From Planctomycetaceae bacterium (GTDB taxonomy: Bacteria > Planctomycetota > Planctomycetia > Pirellulales > Pirellulaceae), in the NCBI GenBank assembly GCA_007129635.1, contig SKVE01000260.1, positions 1 through 6,315 of the forward strand: a stretch of DNA of 6,315 bases. Direction: 5' to 3'. A program made the translations under genes and the position numbers. Below the pieces are notes generated by a model, which ran no database searches, was not told where the DNA came from, and saw only the letters and a list, made by a program, of their open reading frames with translations. Shown piece after piece: positions 1 through 6,315 of this stretch (positions within the stretch are counted from its first letter, which is position 1; the number at the start of each line of letters is the position of its first letter).

Positions 1-231
1 CTAAAGAAGACGCAACCCTCCTACACCGACAAATACGAACTGTTGGGCCTCGAACGAGGCTGGCGCTCGGAGTGGATGATGTTCCACGAGGATATTGTGG
101 CCCACGTAAAACGCAAGAACGACGGCAAGGAATTTCATCTCGGGCTGGCCGAACTTCGCACCACCGATGAAAAGTCCCCTAACTTCCAATTGATTGACGA
201 CTATGGTGTATGGCTCGTAAACAACCGGTGA
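1..231 (+). CDS. 3' end of a conserved hypothetical protein (partial)
   Basis: The reading frame is open from base 1 to a TGA stop at 229-231, giving the last 76 residues of a protein whose start lies outside the window. The fragment is rich in charged and aromatic residues. It contains the strings GWRSEWMMFHEDI and EFHLGLAELRTTDEKSPN and ends in DDYGVWLVNNR. There is no membrane segment or recognisable catalytic motif. I do not recognise the family; the tail resembles hypothetical proteins I associate with planctomycetes, but I cannot confirm that here. An internal TTG at 43 could be mistaken for a start, but the frame is equally protein-like upstream of it, so truncation by the window edge is the better reading. 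The gene converges with the minus-strand cluster that ends at 299. Confidence 0.72.
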   Translation, partial: LKKTQPSYTDKYELLGLERGWRSEWMMFHEDIVAHVKRKNDGKEFHLGLAELRTTDEKSPNFQLIDDYGVWLVNNR

Positions 232-851
232 CGGCCGACGGACGCACCGTTCATCATCGTACGTAATCGGTGTTCCCGCCCTGGGGTACGGAGTTGTTTC
301 ATGCGTGCGGCAGACTCTCCTTCACATCCGGGATGCCCGCTAGAAAGATCGCATCAAATTGGTGGTGATGGTAGCCCTCGAACACGAATTCGTTCCAGTG
401 GTGGACGCCCAATCCATACTTCAGCAAGTCGTGCAGCCGATGGTCTTCCTCCAGGTCATTCAGTTGCCCCATGGCCCGGTTCAGGTAGGCCATCCAGTCG
501 GCCTTCTTGGCCTGCGTGAGGACGTAGGGCGTGGTAAAGCTCACATGATGCTCGACTAAATCGGCCAGCGGTGGGCAGAGCCGCACATACCACAGTTCGC
601 CCGGTTTGCCCCGGTAGCCGCTGGTGCAAAGGACATCGAAATCCCGCCCAGTCAGCAGTTCCTGCAGCCGAACCCGGCCACCTCGGATCCCCCCGTGCTC
701 GTAGATGCCCATCCGGGACTCTTGGAAAAGGCGGATCGCCTGGACCAAGCCAGCATTCAATCCCAGGCGGTCGCTGACATCCAGCAGGCACGTCCCGATG
801 GTTTCCAGGCCCTCGCCAACCCGGAAATCGAAAAAGGCCCATGGCGTGGTG

Positions 852-2666
<1,815 letters not shown>

Positions 2667-2687
2667 GCGTTGGGGTCTCGGATGGGC

Positions 2688-3266
2688 TCAGCGAGCGGCG
2701 CGGCGCGCTTCTTCGATCGCTTCTCGAATGCGCCCGAAAGGTTCGCTCAGGTCAAAATCGTCAGCATGCGATTGCCAGTGGCTGACAACGTGCGATTCGT
2801 CTTCGGCATGAGCCTGGGGAACCGCCAATTGCCATGGCCCCATGCGAAAACGTTGCAAACGCATCGATCCGCTGGGCGCTGGCGTCGGGTGGGGGGCATC
2901 GAGTCGAGCCGTTACCCCCGACGACGCGTTCGGTTCCGGCTCGGCGCCGACGTACACGACGGGCACCTTCGTCAACGGCCGCAGCGCCAAGGCGGGCTCG
3001 ACGTCCGTAAACACCAGCGCGGGAGCAGCGCTCAGTCGTTCCATCAAGGCGCGGCCGATCTGCTCGCCGTACAAATAAGGACGTAGCGTGGGGCCGTACA
3101 GGATCTCCTGAGCCCGATTGGGACGAACGGGCGCTGTACAGTGAAACTCTAATGGCCGGCCGCTGATGTTTAACACCAGCAGGCCTCCGAACAGACTCTG
3201 ATCCTCCTGTTCGCAAACGGTCAAAAAGCCAAGGTTCGAGGTTGCATTGTTCGTGGTGTCTGGCAT
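2688..3266 (-). CDS. Conserved hypothetical protein, first gene of the SNF2 cluster
   Basis: The gene encodes 192 residues from ATG at 3266 to TGA at 2690-2688 and ends 21 bp before the SNF2 start, so the two are very likely co-transcribed. Residues 11-108 form a compact alpha/beta-looking domain with LGFLTV (12-17), FGGLLVLNISGRPLEFHCT (26-44), RAQEILYGPTLRPYLYGEQ (51-69), ALVFTD (83-88) and VPVVYVG (101-107). Residues 109-134 are a proline- and alanine-rich linker. The tail (135-192) contains RMGPWQLAVP (141-150), a His/Asp-rich stretch and a terminal amphipathic helix (about 175-192). There is no signal peptide, membrane helix or known catalytic motif. I recall similar proteins with the ILYGPTLRPYLYGEQIG string from planctomycete genomes, but no assigned function. 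A role tied to the SNF2 ATPase, such as partner or adaptor, is inferred from the operon only. Confidence 0.83.
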   Translation of the reverse strand: MPDTTNNATSNLGFLTVCEQEDQSLFGGLLVLNISGRPLEFHCTAPVRPNRAQEILYGPTLRPYLYGEQIGRALMERLSAAPALVFTDVEPALALRPLTKVPVVYVGAEPEPNASSGVTARLDAPHPTPAPSGSMRLQRFRMGPWQLAVPQAHAEDESHVVSHWQSHADDFDLSEPFGRIREAIEEARRAAR

Positions 3267-3346
3267 CAGCTACTTTGCGGTTCCAGGTTTCTGATTCGAC
3301 GACAACTCACACGGCTGGATAAGTTCATCGCGTCGGCGGGAATCGC

Positions 3347-3358
3347 CGGTGCGCACCG
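3347..3358. promoter_or_regulatory. Perfect 12-bp palindrome, possible operator
   Basis: CGGTGCGCACCG reads the same on both strands. It lies 81 bp upstream of the start codon of the leftward cluster, a plausible place for a regulator of that cluster. The same half-sites, CGGTGC and GCACCG, recur with a 2-base spacer at 3523-3536. A dimeric DNA-binding protein is an inference; no regulator gene is in the window. Confidence 0.4.
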
Positions 3359-3475
3359 TCTTGATTGGAAAAACATCGGGTGAACCGACGCTGCGACTTT
3401 AACACCCCTGCCGTTTGTGCCGGGTTTCCCAAGATCGATCGGGAAGCAAAAATCGGCCCAAAGTATTCCGGTGAC

Positions 3476-3505
3476 TCGACAAACGGTTGCTGCGCTGCCT
3501 ATACT
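3476..3505 (+). promoter_or_regulatory. Sigma-70-like promoter of the rightward operon
   Basis: A -35 box TCGACA (3476-3481, 5 of 6 matches to TTGACA) and a -10 box TATACT (3500-3505, 5 of 6 to TATAAT) are separated by 18 bp. Transcription would begin near 3512, leaving a leader of about 80 bases before the ATG at 3595. It is the best promoter I found in the intergenic region. Confidence 0.6.
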
Positions 3506-3517
3506 AGCGGTCGTGAT

Positions 3518-3541
3518 GCCATCGGTGCTGGCACCGACGGC
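3518..3541 (+). promoter_or_regulatory. Leader stem-loop / inverted repeat
   Basis: The arms GCCATCGGTGC (3518-3528) and GCACCGACGGC (3531-3541) pair at 10 of 11 positions (one A/C mismatch) around a 2-base centre TG, so an RNA hairpin would open to a loop of about 4 bases. It sits just after the predicted transcription start and is not followed by a T-run, so it is not an intrinsic terminator. It may act as an operator in DNA or as a 5' stabilising hairpin in RNA. The inner half-sites match the palindrome at 3347-3358. Confidence 0.5.
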
Positions 3542-3581
3542 TTCGCTCCAAACGTGGTGCCATTCGTCTTTCCTCCCGATC

Positions 3582-3585
3582 AGGA
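3582..3585 (+). promoter_or_regulatory. Ribosome binding site for the 157-residue gene
   Basis: AGGA lies 9 bases before the ATG at 3595, a normal spacing, and supports that start. Confidence 0.5.
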
Positions 3586-3594
3586 TCATCGCCC

Positions 3595-4068
3595 ATGTCA
3601 TTCGACCCTCGAGCCCTGCCGCCCATGTTTCACATCGATGTCTCTGCCGAATCGGCAGCAAGTGAACCCCAACCGGAAGGCGACAAACAGGACATTATGG
3701 TCAACTTGCTGCGGCAGGTCGTGGCAGGGCAAGAGAAACAGCGGGAATTGCTGGAAGAACTGGTCCATCATGCCGCCGCGCAACACAAGCAACGAGTCGC
3801 CGAACTGGGGCAATGGAAAAAAGCGAACCCCGAATTGGCTCGCCGCTGCCGCACAGCAGCCGAGACCCTGGCGCGAGTCCAGAACGAATTCCTGGAACAT
3901 CTGACCGACGAAGTCGTTGATAGCGAGCAAAACCTGCTGGATGGCGAGTTCATGCTGAACGAATTTGTGGACCGTTTTGGCCCGCGTTTGGCCCATTTGA
4001 ACGGGGTGATTCAGGTGCTGGCCCAATTGAGCGTTCAATCCGAGTCGCCAAAGGCGGCCAAAAGATAG
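3595..4068 (+). CDS. Conserved hypothetical helical protein, first gene of transporter operon
   Basis: This gene encodes 157 residues from ATG at 3595 to TAG at 4066-4068. The first ~30 residues are probably flexible (Pro, Ser, Glu rich). Residues 31-71 form a charged, heptad-like helix (LLRQVVAGQEKQRELLEELV at 38-57) with coiled-coil character. Residues 72-145 look like a helical bundle with QWKKANPELARRC (73-85), VQNEFLEHLTDEV (95-107) and FMLNEFVDRFGPRLAHLNG (119-137). There is no signal peptide or membrane helix, so it is probably cytoplasmic. I do not recognise a characterised family; it resembles small planctomycete hypothetical proteins. The next gene starts 21 bases after its stop, and it lies directly behind the predicted promoter, so it is probably co-transcribed with the sugar transporter genes. 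No transport function can be read from its sequence. Confidence 0.85.
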   Translation: MSFDPRALPPMFHIDVSAESAASEPQPEGDKQDIMVNLLRQVVAGQEKQRELLEELVHHAAAQHKQRVAELGQWKKANPELARRCRTAAETLARVQNEFLEHLTDEVVDSEQNLLDGEFMLNEFVDRFGPRLAHLNGVIQVLAQLSVQSESPKAAKR

Positions 4069-4074
4069 TTTTAC

Positions 4075-4080
4075 AGGAGG
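4075..4080 (+). promoter_or_regulatory. Strong Shine-Dalgarno deciding the binding-protein start
   Basis: A perfect AGGAGG ends immediately before a GTG at 4081 and lies 9 bases before an ATG at 4090. Only the ATG has workable spacing, so the start at 4090 is preferred over the longer GTG reading. Confidence 0.8.
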
Positions 4081-4089
4081 GTGTTACCT

Positions 4090-5151
4090 ATGTCTAACAT
4101 GGGGGTTTGCCGGTGGTACTGGCGGAGTGTCGGTCTGGTGATCGGCACGGTCCTGGTCGGGTGCAGTCTTCCTTCTGGCGAGCCCGGCGGTCCCACCACA
4201 GGCAGGGATTCGGAGATCCGATTGGCATTCGTCACCAATGGTGTCGCGTCTTTCTGGAACGTGGCGGCAGCGGGCGTCAAAGCGGGGGAAGAAGAATTCG
4301 GGGTGCGATGCGATACGCTGATGCCCCAGGGAAACGCCGATCAGAAGCGGATGATCGAGGATCTGGTGGCGCGCGGAGTTCATGGGATCGCGGTCAGCCC
4401 GATCGATGCCGACAACCAGACGCAGGTGCTGAACGAAGCAGCCCAGCATACGGTGCTGATCACCCAGGATTGCGACGCACCCGACAGCGATCGGTTGTGC
4501 TACATCGGGATGGACAATTACATGGCGGGCCGGATGGCAGGCGAACTGGTCAAAGAGGCTTTACCCGAAGGCGGTAATCTGATGATCTTCGTCGGCCGCT
4601 TGGAACAGGTCAATGCTCGTTTGCGACGACAAGGAGTCATCGACGAACTGATGGATCGATCCGTGGATCGCACTCGATACGATCCGCCCGGTGAAACGAT
4701 TCGAGGCGAGAAGTACGTGATCCTGGACACCCGCACCGATGGTTTTGATCCAGGCAAAGCCAAGGCACAGGCGGAGGACGCCATCGCTCGGTATCCGGAT
4801 TTGGACGCGATGGTGGGGTTGTTCGCGTACAATCCGCCGCTGTGCCTGGCAGCGGTCGAGGAGGCCGGCAAGCTGGATCGTATTCGCGTGATCGGCTTTG
4901 ACGAGGAGGAGGGCACGCTGCAAGGGATCTTGGACGGAAAAATTCACGGCACGGTGGTGCAGAATCCGTTCGAGTACGGTCGGCGGTCGGTCGAGGTCCT
5001 GAAGGCGCTGGTCGAAGGCGACTTTTCGGTGATCCCGGAAGATGCCTTCATCGACATTCCTGCTCAGCAGATCCGACGCGACAACGTGCAGGAGTTTTGG
5101 GACGATCTGCGGGCGAAGATCGCGGCCTCGACAGCCGCAGGCGCACCATGA
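4090..5151 (+). CDS. Sugar ABC transporter substrate-binding lipoprotein (RbsB-type)
   Basis: The product is 353 residues and is predicted to capture a monosaccharide outside the inner membrane and deliver it to an ABC importer. Residues 8-24 form a signal peptide: a basic/aromatic start, then the hydrophobic VGLVIGTVL and a lipobox LVGC with the lipidated cysteine at 25. A Gly/Ser/Pro-rich tether leads into the periplasmic-binding fold at residue 43 (IRLAFVTN). Typical family-4 (ribose/galactose-like) elements follow: [55 protein letters not shown], and the C-terminal [19 protein letters not shown] (268-286, with Asp271 where the family often contacts the sugar) and [14 protein letters not shown]. 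Length fits the family. The specific sugar cannot be told. The start at 4090 is set by AGGAGG at 4075-4080. The gene overlaps the ATPase gene by 4 bases (ATGA), implying translational coupling. Confidence 0.93.
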   Translation: MSNMGVCRWYWRSVGLVIGTVLVGCSLPSGEPGGPTTGRDSEIRLAFVTNGVASFWNVAAAGVKAGEEEFGVRCDTLMPQGNADQKRMIEDLVARGVHGIAVSPIDADNQTQVLNEAAQHTVLITQDCDAPDSDRLCYIGMDNYMAGRMAGELVKEALPEGGNLMIFVGRLEQVNARLRRQGVIDELMDRSVDRTRYDPPGETIRGEKYVILDTRTDGFDPGKAKAQAEDAIARYPDLDAMVGLFAYNPPLCLAAVEEAGKLDRIRVIGFDEEEGTLQGILDGKIHGTVVQNPFEYGRRSVEVLKALVEGDFSVIPEDAFIDIPAQQIRRDNVQEFWDDLRAKIAASTAAGAP

Positions 5152-6315
5152 GCGAAGAGAACGCGAACTCGCTGCTCGAGGTCCGCTCGATCAGCAAATC
5201 TTTTCCCGGAGTGCGAGCGTTGACGGATGTCGACCTGCGGCTGTACCCGGGCGAGGTCCTGGCCGTGCTGGGAGAAAACGGTGCGGGCAAGAGCACGCTG
5301 ATGAAGATCCTGGCGGGCATCCAGCCGCCCGATACCGGCCAGATTCTGCTGGATGGCCGGCCCGTGCAAATCGAATCGGTCCGCACGGCTGGCGAGTTGG
5401 GGATCGCCCTGATCCACCAGGAACTGAATCTGGCGGATAACCTGGACGTGGGCGCGAATCTGTTTTTGGGGCGCGAGCCGCGCTACCCGCTGGGGATCAT
5501 CCGCCGCGCGGAGATCGATCGTCGATCGGCCGAGGTGCTGCAACAAGTCGGATTGGTACTGCCGCCGCGTACGCTGGTTGGAGCCTTGCCGATCGGCAAG
5601 CAGCAGTTGGTCGAGATCGCCAAAGCGCTGTCGATCAACGCGCGCATCCTGATCATGGATGAACCGACCTCCAGCTTGTCGAACAGAGAGGCGGAAACGT
5701 TATTCCAAGTGGTCAAGGACTTGCGGCAGCGGGGCGTGAGCATCATCTATATCTCGCATCGATTGGGCGAAGTCACGAAGCTGGCCGATCGAGTCACAGT
5801 GCTGCGGGACGGTCGCAATGCGGGCGAATTGGCTCGACAGGAAATCGATCACGACCGGATGGTGCGTCTGATGGTCGGCCGCGACATCTCGCAGTTCTAC
5901 GCGCGGCGGAATCATTCGACCGGTTCGACGGCGTTGGAAGCTTGCGAGGTGGTGACGGCAGCCTTTCCCCAGCATCGGTTGAGCCTTTCGGTGCGGTCGG
6001 GCGAGATCGTCGGTCTGGCCGGTCTGGTCGGGGCGGGCCGGACCGAACTGCTGCGAGTGCTGTTTGGCGTCGATCGGGCGCAGGGCAGCCAGATCTTCGT
6101 CGCCGCGCAACGTTGCGCGTTGCGCAGCCCAGCGGATGCCATCCGTGCGGGCATCGCCCTGGTACCCGAAGATCGCAAAGCGGCCGGGTTGATCGTCCAG
6201 ATGTCCGTGCGGCATAACTTGAGCCTGGCGGCGGTGCGGCGGCATCGGCGGATGGGCGGACTGCTGAACCGAAGCTACGAACGACAACTGGCCAGCGAGA
6301 TGATCCAGCGGTTGA
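5148..6315 (+). CDS. Sugar ABC transporter double ATP-binding subunit (RbsA/MglA-type), 3' truncated
   Basis: Starting at ATG 5148 inside the stop of the binding-protein gene, the frame is open to the window end, giving about 389 residues of a protein that is usually near 500. It is the cytoplasmic motor of a sugar importer and contains two nucleotide-binding domains in one chain. First domain: Walker [10 protein letters not shown] (42-50), Q-loop region [12 protein letters not shown], signature [15 protein letters not shown] (from 147), Walker [12 protein letters not shown] (Asp171, Glu172) and H-loop ISHRLGE (His204). Second domain: GLVGAGRTE (292-300), where arginine replaces the Walker A lysine as is normal for this family, then [11 protein letters not shown] (339-349), a family hallmark. 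The signature has Pro where Ser is usual (LSxGQ or LSIGxQ). The second signature and Walker B lie beyond the window, as does the expected permease. The substrate cannot be assigned, so no gene symbol is given. Confidence 0.95.
   Translation, partial: MSEENANSLLEVRSISKSFPGVRALTDVDLRLYPGEVLAVLGENGAGKSTLMKILAGIQPPDTGQILLDGRPVQIESVRTAGELGIALIHQELNLADNLDVGANLFLGREPRYPLGIIRRAEIDRRSAEVLQQVGLVLPPRTLVGALPIGKQQLVEIAKALSINARILIMDEPTSSLSNREAETLFQVVKDLRQRGVSIIYISHRLGEVTKLADRVTVLRDGRNAGELARQEIDHDRMVRLMVGRDISQFYARRNHSTGSTALEACEVVTAAFPQHRLSLSVRSGEIVGLAGLVGAGRTELLRVLFGVDRAQGSQIFVAAQRCALRSPADAIRAGIALVPEDRKAAGLIVQMSVRHNLSLAAVRRHRRMGGLLNRSYERQLASEMIQRL

Larger units (their letters stand above)
3267..3594. other. 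Divergent intergenic regulatory region
   Basis: These 328 bases separate the leftward SNF2 cluster from the rightward transporter operon, so they should hold promoters for both. On the plus strand there is a good sigma-70-like promoter (3476-3505) and a stem-loop in the leader (3518-3541). On the side nearer the minus-strand cluster lies a 12-bp perfect palindrome (3347-3358). I could not find a convincing promoter for the minus strand. Open frames crossing the region on both strands have no protein-like character and are best regarded as chance. Confidence 0.7.

Noticed and set aside
243..272. Possible terminator between the convergent genes (GCACCG and CGGTGT arms)
   Set aside because: Only 5-6 pairs including a G-T wobble around an 18-base loop, with no T-run on either strand; too weak to call.
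456..842. 128-residue minus-strand frame starting with ATG at 842
   Set aside because: Beyond its first few codons the translation is Pro/Arg/Gly/Trp-rich and not protein-like, whereas the frame shifted by one base is. Only its ATG may matter, as a possible start for the real gene after a frameshift.
3267..3480. Promoter for the leftward SNF2 cluster
   Set aside because: A TAAAGT-like -10 on the minus strand has no -35 box at acceptable spacing (nearest TTGGGA is 25 bases away), so no promoter was called.
3266..3661. 131-residue minus-strand frame across the divergent intergenic region
   Set aside because: It covers the promoter and stem-loop, overlaps the 157-residue gene and has no protein-like features.
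3365..3904. 179-residue plus-strand frame overlapping the 157-residue gene
   Set aside because: Its composition (Asn, Pro, Arg, Trp-rich) is that of an out-of-frame reading; the frame at 3595 has a ribosome site and heptad pattern.
4081..4089. GTG at 4081 as start of the binding-protein gene
   Set aside because: It directly abuts AGGAGG with no spacer; ATG at 4090 has 9 bases of spacing and keeps the signal peptide intact.

Overview
The window looks like bacterial chromosome from a planctomycete, probably of the Pirellula/Rhodopirellula type. This is an inference. It rests on moderately high GC with many GATCG-rich codons, small genes resembling proteins I recall mainly from planctomycete genomes, and weak or absent Shine-Dalgarno sites at several starts. 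No rRNA, tRNA, insertion sequence or CRISPR array is visible.

Left part (1-3266). The window opens with the 3' end of a plus-strand gene of unknown function (1-231). A minus-strand cluster of three genes faces it. In transcription order these are a 192-residue protein of unknown function (3266-2688), a complete SNF2-family ATPase/helicase of 604 residues (2666-852), and a protein of unknown function with a YRGKPGELWYVRL-type core (about 892-299). The first two are 21 bp apart. The third gene overlaps or abuts the SNF2 gene and has no ordinary start codon in front of all its coding sequence. That makes the SNF2/third-gene junction a candidate for an unusual start, a frameshift or a sequence error.

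Middle (3267-3594). This 328-bp divergent intergenic region carries a good sigma-70-like promoter pointing right. It also has two inverted repeats built from the same half-sites (CGGTGC/GCACCG), one near the minus-strand cluster and one in the predicted 5' leader of the rightward operon. They are the best candidate regulatory signal in the window.

Right part (3595-6315). Three closely spaced plus-strand genes follow: a 157-residue helical protein of unknown function, a lipoprotein sugar-binding protein of the RbsB type (strong AGGAGG site, start at 4090), and the first ~389 residues of an RbsA-type double-ATPase sugar ABC transporter subunit that runs off the window and overlaps the binding protein gene by 4 bp. 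The permease is not in view and would be expected just downstream. The binding protein would capture a monosaccharide (ribose-like or another pentose/hexose) outside the inner membrane and the ATPase would power its import. The role of the first gene in this operon is unknown.
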